Of a DNA stretch of 64,000 nt, positions 41,228 through 49,308 are shown piece after piece. Source of the stretch: Nitrospirota bacterium (GTDB lineage Bacteria; Nitrospirota; Thermodesulfovibrionia; Thermodesulfovibrionales; UBA6898). The position numbers and the translations under genes are program-made. The notes beneath the pieces were generated by a model. That model worked only from the letters and a program-made list of their open reading frames with translations. It was not told where the DNA came from and ran no database searches. The stretch is from NCBI GenBank assembly GCA_021825365.1, contig JAKAHR010000011.1, positions 1-64,000 of the forward strand, in the 5' to 3' direction. Every line of letters starts with the position of its first letter. Within the stretch, counting starts at the first letter, position 1.

Positions 41228-41830
41228 CTACGGTACGCGGCGCACCGGCCAGACAAAGGCAGATGCCGTTTTATAGGCGCCTGATATGGTGCTTAAGATC
41301 ATATCGTAGAACCACGCGCCGCTTGCATCGCTCGCGTCGGTAGTAGACGACCAATAGGCCCACGACTGGACATTTGAAAAAGGATTACCTTCAGTCCACT
41401 GCGCCGTTCCTGCAGCATTTGTCAAGGTAGGACTATAGTAGTAGCGCTTCTGCGCAGTCGCAGTCATCGCCATCCACTCCAGCCGCGTCGGCAGGCGCCA
41501 TTCGCCGGCAATGGAACCATCGGTCAGGCCGCAGGCGCTGGTAGCAAGTGCGGCAGCCCATGCTACAGCCTCGGCCCATGACTTCTGACCAGCACAGTTT
41601 GCATTCTTTAGCCATATAAGGCCACTGCGGCAGTCCGTCACCGTCCCGTCTCCGTTATCTTCGTACCGGCATGCTGCTGTTATCTGTTTTGAGCCATCCG
41701 GGAAACTGATTGTCCCTGTGCCTGATAAATTCAGATCCCCGTTCACCTCAACGCCTGGCGCAGCATATGCCGGCACCGTAACAGCTGTCATCAAAAGACA
41801 TGTAAATAAAACCGTTTTCCATGCTGTCAT
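41228..41830 (-). CDS. Secreted DUF1566 (Lcl C-terminal) domain protein, copy 1
   Basis: 200 residues. Signal peptide MTAWKTVLFTC...VPAYA cleaved before APGVEVNG. The rest has the DUF1566 pattern: NGDGTVTDCRSGLIWLKNANC, GEWRLPTRLEWMAM and a terminal VWPVRR. The domain is linked to C-type-lectin-like surface proteins of unknown ligand. ATG 41830 with GGGGAGGAACTT upstream. It is a diverged tandem duplicate of the next gene. Confidence 0.85.
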   Translation of the reverse strand: MTAWKTVLFTCLLMTAVTVPAYAAPGVEVNGDLNLSGTGTISFPDGSKQITAACRYEDNGDGTVTDCRSGLIWLKNANCAGQKSWAEAVAWAAALATSACGLTDGSIAGEWRLPTRLEWMAMTATAQKRYYYSPTLTNAAGTAQWTEGNPFSNVQSWAYWSSTTDASDASGAWFYDMILSTISGAYKTASAFVWPVRRVP

Positions 41831-41881
41831 AAGTTCCTCCCCTCGATGTAACATCATAACCGTGAAGCACCGCACAACAAC

Positions 41882-42496
41882 CTACTGTCCGCCGCGAACC
41901 GGCCAGACGTAGAAGCTGTTAGCCGTCTTACTGCTGTTGCCCAGGTAACCATCCGACATATTGACGCTCCACGCGAGGGCCGTGTTGCCCACGTAGGTAG
42001 TATCCGACCAGTAGCGGAGGGACTGCACATTATCGAAACTGAATGCTTCCGACTCAACCCACTTCCCCGTGCCAGATATGTTCGTCAGTGCCGGATTCAT
42101 GAATCCCTGCCTCCTGGCGCTGGCAACCATCGCCATCCATTCCAGCCGTGTCGGCAGCCGCCATTCTCCGGCAATGGAACCGTCGGTCAGGCCGCAAGCG
42201 CCGCTGGCGAGTGCGGCAGCCCATATTCCGGCATTGCCCCATATCATAGTAACGCCTGCACAGTTTGCATTCTTCAGCCATATAAGGCCGGTTTGGCAGT
42301 CCGTGACTGTCCCGTCTCCGTTATCTTCATACCGACATGCTGCCGTTATCTGTATTAAACTATCCGGAAAACTGATTGTTCCGGTTCCTGATAGATTCAG
42401 ATCCCCGTTCATCTCAACACCCGGCGCAGCATATGCCGGCACTACAACCAGTAACATCAAAAGACATGAGAATAAAAACGATCTATTCCCTGACAT
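41882..42496 (-). CDS. Secreted DUF1566 (Lcl C-terminal) domain protein, copy 2
   Basis: 204 residues. Signal peptide MSGNRSFLFSCLLMLLVVV...AYA, then GVEMNGDLNLSGTGTISFPD, NGDGTVTDCQTGLIWLKNANC, GEWRLPTRLEWMAM and terminal VWPVRGGQ. Clearly paralogous to copy 1 at both DNA and protein level, with differences concentrated in the middle, as expected of a variable ligand-binding surface. ATG 42496 has AAGAGGAGGGATCC upstream. Confidence 0.85.
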   Translation of the reverse strand: MSGNRSFLFSCLLMLLVVVPAYAAPGVEMNGDLNLSGTGTISFPDSLIQITAACRYEDNGDGTVTDCQTGLIWLKNANCAGVTMIWGNAGIWAAALASGACGLTDGSIAGEWRLPTRLEWMAMVASARRQGFMNPALTNISGTGKWVESEAFSFDNVQSLRYWSDTTYVGNTALAWSVNMSDGYLGNSSKTANSFYVWPVRGGQ

Positions 42497-42587
42497 GGAT
42501 CCCTCCTCTTGCACCGGCGATTTAGCCGTGCAAATGGCAAATTCAGCATCGTCTATAGTGATTCCGGGGGAGGCAGGCTGTCAACGT

Positions 42588-42710
42588 CTACTTCTGCTTA
42601 TAAGGAGAGCAATCTCGCTCCGGATGACCGCCCACCAACACGGGCAGGACCTTCTCCACCTCCTGTGCAATGAGGCCGATCTGGCGTCTGTCCTTGAAAC
42701 CGGCGCTCAC
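42588..42710 (-). pseudogene. Remnant of a peptidase S74 / tail-fibre intramolecular chaperone domain
   Basis: Minus-strand codons 42710 to 42588 read FKDRRQIGLIAQEVEKVLPV in the middle and stop at 42588-42590. RQIGLIAQEVEKVLP is the hallmark of the S74 (endosialidase chaperone) domain found at the end of phage tail fibres and related surface proteins. Only about 40 residues remain, without start, upstream fibre or the rest of the chaperone, so this is a gene fragment. Confidence 0.7.
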
Positions 42711-42837
42711 AGCCAGAGAAAAAAAACGATTTCTGCGAGAACAGCCGTTTTCCAGACTGGAGCTGTTACGATAGGCTATGAGCCCTTTATAAAAAAGGGC
42801 TTCTTCGGAGTCATAACCATTTCAGACAAACAAAGTT

Positions 42838-42850
42838 ATTGGTGGAGGCG
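42838..42850 (+). repeat. ssrA 3' end copy of the 13-bp direct repeat (possible att site, proximal)
   Basis: ATTGGTGGAGGCG covers the last 11 bases of the tmRNA gene (antisense) plus two flanking bases. tRNA and tmRNA 3' ends are common integration targets, where the element restores the gene end and leaves a partial copy at the far side, here at 41102. Confidence 0.55.
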
Positions 42851-43185
42851 CGGGGAATCGAACCCCGGTCCGAAGGCACTACTCCCATGCTTCTACATGT
42901 GTAGGCTGTCTACTTCTGTGTCGGACTCCGGGCCGCCGCCAGCCAGGCATCCCGGAATCCCATCTCCCTTAGTCTCGTCTCAGGGCCGGGAGCGCACCCT
43001 TTGACCAGCCTGCTGATTGACGCCGTCCCCGGGCCGCAGGCGGTCCCGAAGAGGCGCGCTACTTAGTTAAGCAGCGAGTGCCAGTTCGTTGTTGGCGTTT
43101 GTGTTTGTTTCCATCTTTTTACGTGGTGATGGAGCCACGACATGCCACATGAGCCTCATAACCCCCGTCGAGCCCATTCGCCCCC
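42840..43185 (-). ncRNA. ssrA: Transfer-messenger RNA
   Basis: 346 bases on the minus strand. The 5' end GGGGGCG (from 43185) pairs fully (one G-U) with CGCCTCC before the encoded ACCA at 42840. The T-arm GGTTCGATTCC and the 5' GGGCTCGACGGGGG are tmRNA signatures. The internal frame ends ...ANNELALAA then TAA TAA-like stop (near 43065); the resume codon lies a few codons upstream but cannot be fixed by eye. With SmpB it rescues stalled ribosomes and tags peptides for proteolysis. Confidence 0.95.
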
Positions 43186-43197
43186 TTTCCTACCTAT

Positions 43198-43206
43198 ATT
43201 TTAGCA
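43198..43206 (-). promoter_or_regulatory. Extended -10 promoter of ssrA
   Basis: TGC-TAAAAT on the minus strand, an extended -10, about 13 bases before the mature 5' end. It would give a short leader removed by RNase P. Confidence 0.5.
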
Positions 43207-43510
43207 CAGGGGGAGTCAGTTTAGTTCGATAATTCCCTGCACGTAAGCGAACGCGATGGAGGCAGAGATACCGGCATTCGCCCCAGCGCGTCTGCGTGAC
43301 CGTGCAACGACTTGCTCGGTTCCCCCGCCGGAACTCACACCTCGTGTTCAGACACCCGGAGTTGTTGCCGTTTCGCGTCGCCGGGCACGGTTCCCGCGCC
43401 CTCACGGAGTTGCTTCAGCCGGCATCCCCGCTTTCGGTCCGGCCGTCCGCTGCTCAGTGAAAAAAGAGCAGTGCTTGGGATACAATACGAGGGCATAGAT
43501 TCCCAAACAT
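43207..43510. other. Interval with no recognised gene
   Basis: About 300 GC-rich bases between ssrA and the zinc-ribbon gene. Short frames exist on both strands but none has a ribosome site or family pattern. A TACAAT box at 43480-43485 may be the promoter of the zinc-ribbon gene. Confidence 0.35.
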
Positions 43511-43522
43511 CACGGAGGCGAT

Positions 43523-44170
43523 ATGGGCGACCTGAAGTTCAGCGACAACTACAACGACCTTAGCATACAGCACGGAGTCAATGCAGGGTTTCAGTTCGAG
43601 TTCAACTGCGAGCGCTGCAACGACACCTGGCGGACGGATTTTGTTCCCTTCAGGAGCGGCCAGGCATCAGGATGGCTGGGCAAGGCTGCTGGCATGTTCG
43701 GCGGGGTCCTGGGGGGTGTAGGAGAGGCGGCCGAGGGGCTTGCGCAGTCCGGATGGGGCAGCGCACGTGATGACGCATTCAGGACGGCGGTGGATCAGGC
43801 AAAGGAGCATTTCCGCCGCTGCGCCAAGTGTTTTCAGTACGTCTGCGAGACCTGCTGGAACGGCGATAAGGGGCTCTGTCTTAATTGCGCGCCTGATGCG
43901 GAGGTCGAAATAGAGGCGGCGCGGTCCCAAGGAGAGGTCTACGCAGCAGGCGAGAAGGCGGCGCTCGAAGGCATTCAACGGGGAAAGAAGATGGATGTGA
44001 AGCGGGACCGTCAGCTCGTATGCCCCAAGTGCAAGACAGAAACCCATGGGGCGAAGTTCTGTCCTGAATGCGGCTTCCAGATGGCGGTCAAGGGGAAATG
44101 TTCCGGCTGCGGGGCCGAGGTGTCTGCAACCGCGAAATTCTGTCCTGAATGCGGCCAAAAGACAGGATAA
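43523..44170 (+). CDS. Zinc-ribbon protein with glycine-rich amphipathic segment
   Basis: 215 residues. An N-terminal CERCNDTW site, a glycine-rich stretch (about 50-75, GKAAGMFGGVLGGVGEAAEG), a middle CAKC...CETC...CLNC set, and a C-terminal double zinc ribbon (CPKCKTETHGAKFCPECG, CSGCGAEVSATAKFCPECG). At least four zinc sites are likely. The family is unnamed to me; double zinc ribbons often mediate protein or nucleic acid contacts. ACGGAGGCGAT precedes the ATG. Confidence 0.7.
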   Translation: MGDLKFSDNYNDLSIQHGVNAGFQFEFNCERCNDTWRTDFVPFRSGQASGWLGKAAGMFGGVLGGVGEAAEGLAQSGWGSARDDAFRTAVDQAKEHFRRCAKCFQYVCETCWNGDKGLCLNCAPDAEVEIEAARSQGEVYAAGEKAALEGIQRGKKMDVKRDRQLVCPKCKTETHGAKFCPECGFQMAVKGKCSGCGAEVSATAKFCPECGQKTG

Positions 44171-44185
44171 GAGCCAGCCGGGAGG

Positions 44186-44629
44186 CTACCGGCTCTTCAT
44201 CGCACGTTCTATCTCCCGGTCAGCCTCACGCTTCTTGATTGACTCCCGTTTTTCATACATCTTCTTGCCTTTTGCAAGGCCGATCTCAACCTTCACCCGG
44301 GAGCCTTTAAAATAGAGCTTCAGGGGGATGAGGGAGTACCCCTTCTGCGCCATCTTGGCCTGGAGTCTCGTTATCTCCCTGCCGTGCAGGAGGAGCTTCC
44401 TCGTCCGCAGGGGGTCGTGATTCATGATGTTCCCATGGGTGTATGGGCTGATATGGCAGTTAAAGAGATATGCCTCTGACTCTTTGATGATGACGTAGCT
44501 GTCCTTCAGGTTGGCCTTTCCGTCCCTCAGGGACTTGACTTCGGTTCCCATCAGAACGATACCCGCCTCTATCGTCTCTTCAATCGAATAATCGTGGAAT
44601 GCCTTCCGGTTCTGGGCGACTATTTGCAT
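44186..44629 (-). CDS. smpB: SsrA-binding protein SmpB
   Basis: About 147 residues. SmpB core visible as [34 protein letters not shown] and the basic tail [16 protein letters not shown] that enters the ribosomal decoding centre. Binds tmRNA, encoded 1 kb away on the same strand. ATG 44629 ([11 protein letters not shown]) is chosen; one five codons earlier is possible. Neither has a ribosome site, and a TAAAAT box lies five bases before the chosen start. Confidence 0.95.
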   Translation of the reverse strand: MQIVAQNRKAFHDYSIEETIEAGIVLMGTEVKSLRDGKANLKDSYVIIKESEAYLFNCHISPYTHGNIMNHDPLRTRKLLLHGREITRLQAKMAQKGYSLIPLKLYFKGSRVKVEIGLAKGKKMYEKRESIKKREADREIERAMKSR

Positions 44630-44682
44630 GGTGCATTTTACCATATCATCAGCCGACCCCGATTGTCCGGCCGTTGAACGCG

Positions 44683-44688
44683 TATAAT
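44683..44688 (+). promoter_or_regulatory. -10 box immediately upstream of the radical SAM gene
   Basis: A perfect TATAAT at 44683-44688 leaves six bases before ATG 44695. Transcription would start at or next to the start codon, implying a leaderless message. No clear -35 at the usual spacing. Confidence 0.45.
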
Positions 44689-44694
44689 AGACTG

Positions 44695-46326
44695 ATGATA
44701 AGCCAGAGGATGATGGAAAAGGCGGATCAACTCCTTGCCAGGGAAAGGGGGACGATCTATAAGGACCCGGGCGGCAAGATCAGCATCGCCCTCGTCTATC
44801 CCAACACCTATTCCGTCGGCATGTCGAACCTCGGCTTCCAGGGCATCTACGGCCTGCTCAACCGGCATAGCGACGTTGTATGCGAAAGGGTCTTCCTCCC
44901 CGACGAAATGGACCTTGAAGAACAGGAAGAGAAGGGATACGAGCCCTTTGCCCTCGAATCCAGACGCACACTCGCCCGGTTCGATATCATCGCCTTTTCC
45001 GTCTCATTCGAAAACGACTATCCCCATATCCTGAAGATACTGAGGCTCGCCCACATCCCTGCCAGGTCTGCTGACAGGGGCGAAGGCCATCCGCTTGTCA
45101 TCATGGGCGGGGTCTGCGCGTTCTATAACCCCGAGCCCCTGGCTGAATTCCTTGATGTCTGTTTTATCGGAGAGTCCGAGGAGATGCTGCCCCGGTTCCT
45201 CGACATATGCAGGAGTGCACGGACGAGGGCCGACCTCTTTCAGCAGGCAGCGGCTATGGAAGGGCTGTACGTGCCCCGCTTGTATGAAGTCGCCTACGAC
45301 GCCGGCACGGGCCTGATCATCCGCAGAACAGCAACGGAAGGCGCATCAGGGGTGATCAGGAAGCAGACGGTTGCGGACATCTCGTCGTCTGTCATAAGGC
45401 CGGTGATCATTACACCTGAGGCGGAGTTCTCGGACATGTACCTCCTTGAGACGATGCGGGGCTGCGTCTGGTCGTGCAGGTTCTGCGTTGCAGGACACAT
45501 TTATAAGCCCGCCAGGCGGAAGGGTTTCGACGCCCTTAAAGCAGAGATCGCGCAGGCCCTTCAGGGCGCCGGGAAGGTGGGGCTCATCGGCCCGTCGCTA
45601 TCGGATTATCCCCACGTGGAGGAGGCGCTTGCGATAGCAGGGGTGGATTTTTCGATCACCTCTCTCAGGGCAAGCCCGCGGACAGGCCGGATTGTCGGAC
45701 TCATGCAGGGTCATAAGAGCGTCTCGATCGCCCCTGAAGCCGGCACAGAGCGTCTCCGGCGGGTCATCAACAAAAAGATCACTGAAGAGGACATCCTCGA
45801 AACATCAAAGATGATCCTGACGGGCGGCATCGAGACGCTGAGGCTGTATTTCATGGTCGGCCTGCCGACCGAAACACGGGATGATATTACCGGCATCGTG
45901 GATCTGGTGAAAAAGATCAGGGAGCTCTCCCGCAGGGGTTTCCTGACCCTGAGCCTCAGTACCTTTGTGCCCAAGCCCTTTACCCCTTTTCAGTGGCACC
46001 CCATGGAGTCGATCAGGGAGGTGAAGGAAAGGCTCAAAATAATCAGGAAGGGATTGGGTCAGGTGAAGGGCGTGCGTGTCTTCCACGACGTGCCGAAATA
46101 CGCCTACCTCCAGGGACTCCTCGCGCGGGGAGACAGGCGCGTCTCGACCGTGGTCGAGGAATTGGCATACGGTTCTGTCACGACAGGGACTCCATCCATT
46201 CCGGACAGGGACTTCTACACCTTCAGGCCGAGGGGCCATGACGAGATCCTCCCCTGGGATTTCATCGATGCCGGTGTGCCGAAGGAGAGACTCTGGCAGG
46301 AATATGCGGAAGCGCTGGGCATATGA
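44695..46326 (+). CDS. Radical SAM protein with B12-binding-like N-terminal domain (TIGR03960-like)
   Basis: 543 residues. N-terminal domain (about 15-190) with [20 protein letters not shown] and [18 protein letters not shown], a corrinoid-binding-like Rossmann region, then the radical SAM core with the cluster motif CVWSCRFC at about 260. SAPE-like [13 protein letters not shown] lies in the barrel. Members of this group lie near rRNA or tRNA modification genes; the reaction is unknown. In many genomes it is fused or adjacent to a TIGR03936 domain protein, absent here. Overlaps the LysE gene by four bases. Confidence 0.82.
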   Translation: MISQRMMEKADQLLARERGTIYKDPGGKISIALVYPNTYSVGMSNLGFQGIYGLLNRHSDVVCERVFLPDEMDLEEQEEKGYEPFALESRRTLARFDIIAFSVSFENDYPHILKILRLAHIPARSADRGEGHPLVIMGGVCAFYNPEPLAEFLDVCFIGESEEMLPRFLDICRSARTRADLFQQAAAMEGLYVPRLYEVAYDAGTGLIIRRTATEGASGVIRKQTVADISSSVIRPVIITPEAEFSDMYLLETMRGCVWSCRFCVAGHIYKPARRKGFDALKAEIAQALQGAGKVGLIGPSLSDYPHVEEALAIAGVDFSITSLRASPRTGRIVGLMQGHKSVSIAPEAGTERLRRVINKKITEEDILETSKMILTGGIETLRLYFMVGLPTETRDDITGIVDLVKKIRELSRRGFLTLSLSTFVPKPFTPFQWHPMESIREVKERLKIIRKGLGQVKGVRVFHDVPKYAYLQGLLARGDRRVSTVVEELAYGSVTTGTPSIPDRDFYTFRPRGHDEILPWDFIDAGVPKERLWQEYAEALGI

Positions 46327-46940
46327 ACCTCCTGCTCATCGCGTCTTCATTATTCGTGATAGCCCTTTCAGGGGCGCTCGTTCCGGGGCCCCTTTTTACC
46401 ATTACGGTCAGCGAATCCGTGAAACGGGGTTTCAGGGCAGGGCCCCTGATCATACTCGGCCACGCCATTCTGGAGCTGGCGATCGTCTTTCTGCTGATCT
46501 TCAACATAACGCCTTTTCTTTCTGGGGGGCGGGCAAGATTCATCATCAGTCTCGTCGGAGGCATGATGCTCGTGCTCATGGGAGGGGCGATGATCAGGGG
46601 GGCTGCAGGGACGAGACTCGACCTATCGGCAGGGGGGAAGCCCTCGGGCATGCACCCTGTTCTTTCAGGGATCATCGGCAGCGCATCGAACCCCTACTGG
46701 GTGATCTGGTGGGCGACGATCGGTCTTGGCTACCTGGTGAGTTCTCTGAAATTCGGGGTCCCCGGCGTTGCCGCCTTTTTCGCGGGTCACATCGCCGCTG
46801 ACCTCGGCTGGTACAGCATCATCTCTTTTGCCGTCTCGAAGGGAAGGAACGTCATGGGAGACAGGGGATACCGGTTTCTTCTGTATGCCTGCGGGGTCTT
46901 TCTGATCTTCTTCGGCGGCTGGTTTATTTCAGGCGCATAG
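46323..46940 (+). CDS. LysE family amino-acid exporter
   Basis: 205 residues with six predicted membrane helices and the LysE/RhtB start SGALVPGPLFTITVSESVKRG; the loop SNPYWVIWWATIGLGY is also typical. Exports amino acids or related small molecules; substrate not readable. Translation coupled to the radical SAM gene by an ATGA overlap. Confidence 0.85.
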   Translation: MNLLLIASSLFVIALSGALVPGPLFTITVSESVKRGFRAGPLIILGHAILELAIVFLLIFNITPFLSGGRARFIISLVGGMMLVLMGGAMIRGAAGTRLDLSAGGKPSGMHPVLSGIIGSASNPYWVIWWATIGLGYLVSSLKFGVPGVAAFFAGHIAADLGWYSIISFAVSKGRNVMGDRGYRFLLYACGVFLIFFGGWFISGA

Positions 46941-47038
46941 GCGGTCCCGGTATCAGCCGTTCATTTGAATTTTGTGTCAATAGATACTACTATATCCCAG
47001 TTCCGGAAATAAGACGTTGTGTTGCACCAAAACGCCGT

Positions 47039-47731
47039 ATGCCCTTCGAAAACATAAAGGATATCTATAAAAGGATGGCCCATGCCGCCATGAGGTCGGG
47101 GAGGGAACCCCAGGACGTGAAGCTCATTGCGGTCACCAAGGAGGTAGGGTCTGAGCTGATCCACCAGGCGGTGCATATCGGCCTCCGGGAGTTCGGCGAA
47201 AGCCGGATTCAGGCTGCGAGGGAAAAGATTCCGGAGGTGAGGTCCCTCGATCCGCGCGCAAGGATCGTCTGGCACCTTATTGGACACCTCCAGACGAACA
47301 AGGCAAAGGCGGCTGTCAAACTCTTTGATATTATCCACTCGGTCGACTCGCTCGAACTCGCAAGGAGCCTGAACCGGCATGCCGGAGAGGTGGGAAAAAG
47401 GCAGAGGATTTTACTTCAGGTAAAACTTTCAGATGAAGAAAGTAAGTATGGAATATTAAAGAATAAGATACGTAGTGTACTTGCGGAGGTTTTTGGCATG
47501 CAGAACCTCCGTGTCGAAGGTCTGATGACTATTCCCCCCTTTTTTGAAGACCCGGAAAAGGCGAGGCCCTATTTCAGGGAGCTGAGGGAGGTCCGGGACG
47601 AGGCTGTCTCTGCCGGGCATGACATGAAGGAGCTTTCGATGGGCATGTCGAACGATTTCACTGTCGCGATCGAGGAAGGTGCGACGATGGTCAGGATAGG
47701 GACCGCCATATTCGGCGAGAGGAGGAAGTAG
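47039..47731 (+). CDS. yggS: PLP homeostasis protein, YggS/PLPBP family
   Basis: 230 residues, TIM barrel. The PLP lysine is in LIAVTKEV; HLIGHLQTNKAK, VDSLELA and the phosphate-binding ELSMGMSNDF...VRIGTAIFG are the family's marks. Controls free pyridoxal phosphate and amino-acid balance, often beside proC as here. No ribosome site is evident before the ATG. Confidence 0.93.
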   Translation: MPFENIKDIYKRMAHAAMRSGREPQDVKLIAVTKEVGSELIHQAVHIGLREFGESRIQAAREKIPEVRSLDPRARIVWHLIGHLQTNKAKAAVKLFDIIHSVDSLELARSLNRHAGEVGKRQRILLQVKLSDEESKYGILKNKIRSVLAEVFGMQNLRVEGLMTIPPFFEDPEKARPYFRELREVRDEAVSAGHDMKELSMGMSNDFTVAIEEGATMVRIGTAIFGERRK

Positions 47732-47733
47732 CG

Positions 47734-48522
47734 ATGATCGGTTTTATCGGGGGCGGCAATATGGCTGAGGCGCTCATCAAGGGGATGACCTCGCAGGGCA
47801 TGAAGGAAATATTCGTCTCTGAGCCGAGGGAGGAAAGGCGGCAGGAGCTCGAACGTCTGTATGGCGTGAAGACCTCCGGCTCGAACGAGGAGGTCGCGGC
47901 CGCCGCTGACATCATCATCCTCGCTGTCAAACCCCAGAACATGGAAAGCGTTTTGGCAGGGATAACCGGTCGGATTACCTCCGGGAAGACGGTGGTATCG
48001 ATCGCAGCAGGCATCACCATCTCCTACCTGGCAGCGCGGCTCAGGACCGAAAAGATTGTCCGGGTGATGCCCAATACCCCCGCCCTTGTCCAGGAGGGCA
48101 TGTCGGTCATGTCCCTCTGCGAATGTTTTTCGGGTGAGGAGATCAACCGGGTGCGCAGCATTCTCATGTCGATAGGGAGGGTGATTACCCTTCCGGAGAA
48201 GATGATGAATGCGGTGACGGCGGTATCAGGAAGCGGGCCTGCCTTTTTCGCGCTCCTTGTCGAGGCGATGGCCGCTGGAGGAGAGAAACTCGGCCTCGAC
48301 GCGGACAATGCCCGTGAACTCGCTGTTCAGACGATGATCGGTACGGCAAGGCTGCTGGAGACCGGCATGCCGCCGGAGAGGCTGAGGCAGATGGTGACGT
48401 CTCCCGGCGGAACGACCGAGGCGGGGCTGAAGGTCTTTGAGGAAAGAGACCTCAGGGGCATCGTCGATGAGGTCCTCCGGGCTGCCTGCAGACGGGCTGA
48501 AGAGCTGGGGAGGAGCAAGTAA
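47734..48522 (+). CDS. proC: Pyrroline-5-carboxylate reductase
   Basis: 262 residues. N-terminal GFIGGGNMAEALIKG nucleotide-binding motif and C-terminal proC signature VTSPGGTTEAGLKVFEE. Makes proline from pyrroline-5-carboxylate with NAD(P)H. Follows yggS by two bases and overlaps yggT by one. Confidence 0.95.
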   Translation: MIGFIGGGNMAEALIKGMTSQGMKEIFVSEPREERRQELERLYGVKTSGSNEEVAAAADIIILAVKPQNMESVLAGITGRITSGKTVVSIAAGITISYLAARLRTEKIVRVMPNTPALVQEGMSVMSLCECFSGEEINRVRSILMSIGRVITLPEKMMNAVTAVSGSGPAFFALLVEAMAAGGEKLGLDADNARELAVQTMIGTARLLETGMPPERLRQMVTSPGGTTEAGLKVFEERDLRGIVDEVLRAACRRAEELGRSK

Positions 48523-48827
48523 TGTTCGTCTTCGGTGATCTGCTGGTCGCGGTTGCCAGGATTCTCGATACGCTGCTCGAAATCTACAAATGGGTCGTGA
48601 TCATCGCCGCCCTGATCAGCTGGGTGAGTCCCGATCCTTACAATCCCATCGTGCGGTTCCTCTATTCCGTGACCGAGCCGGTGCTGAGACCGATCCGCAG
48701 GCTGATCGGTTACCGCCTCGGCCCTGTCGATGTTTCTCCCCTGGTAGTCATTCTTGTTATTATATTCCTGCAGTCCTTTATGGTCAGGTCCCTAATTAAA
48801 CTCGGCATAACTTTCGGAGGAGGATAG
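48522..48827 (+). CDS. YggT family membrane protein
   Basis: 101 residues with two hydrophobic segments (about 5-30 and 65-90). The motif SWVSPDPYNPIVRFLYSVTEPVLRPIRR is the YggT signature. Role unclear; linked to osmotic tolerance, cell division and membrane organisation in other bacteria. Sits in the conserved yggS-proC-yggT-divIVA order. Confidence 0.9.
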   Translation: MFVFGDLLVAVARILDTLLEIYKWVVIIAALISWVSPDPYNPIVRFLYSVTEPVLRPIRRLIGYRLGPVDVSPLVVILVIIFLQSFMVRSLIKLGITFGGG

Positions 48828-48828
48828 G

Positions 48829-49308
48829 ATGAGAATCACGCCGCTTGATATCCAGCAGAAGCAGTTCCCCATGAAGTTCCGGGGGTTCGACGTCGAGGAG
48901 GTGTACGCCTTTCTCGAGGTTGTGCGGGAGGAGATGGAGGAACTGCTCCGGGAGAACGCGTCCCTGCGGGAACAGGTGCAGCGGTCCGAGACTCACATCA
49001 AGGAGTACAAGGACATGGAGACCACCCTTCGGGAGACGCTCATGACCGCCCAGCAGATGGTTGAAGACTACAAGGTCAACGCGCGCAAGGAGGCGGAACT
49101 TCTCCTGAAAGAGGCGGAGCTCAGGTCTGACAGCATGATCAGGGAGGCGCAGGAAAAGGTGATCAAGATTCATGAGGACATTGTGGACCTGAAGGGCATT
49201 CGGCGCCATTTCAAGGAGGAGCTCAAGAGGCTTATCGACAGCCACGTGCTCATGCTCGAAAACGACACCCTCAGGGAAGGCGAGAGAAGGGGCGAGCCGG
49301 CGGAATGA
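48829..49308 (+). CDS. divIVA: DivIVA domain protein
   Basis: 159 residues. Starts MRITPLDIQQKQFPMKFRGFDVEEVYAFLE, the DivIVA/GpsB membrane-binding crossing domain, followed by a long coiled coil. Marks curved or septal membrane and recruits division or growth factors. GGAGGATAGG precedes the ATG. Overlaps hisS by four bases. Confidence 0.9.
   Translation: MRITPLDIQQKQFPMKFRGFDVEEVYAFLEVVREEMEELLRENASLREQVQRSETHIKEYKDMETTLRETLMTAQQMVEDYKVNARKEAELLLKEAELRSDSMIREAQEKVIKIHEDIVDLKGIRRHFKEELKRLIDSHVLMLENDTLREGERRGEPAE

Noticed and set aside
43256-43498. 80-codon frame upstream of the zinc-ribbon gene
   Set aside because: Composition-driven open frame on both strands, no ribosome site or homologous pattern.
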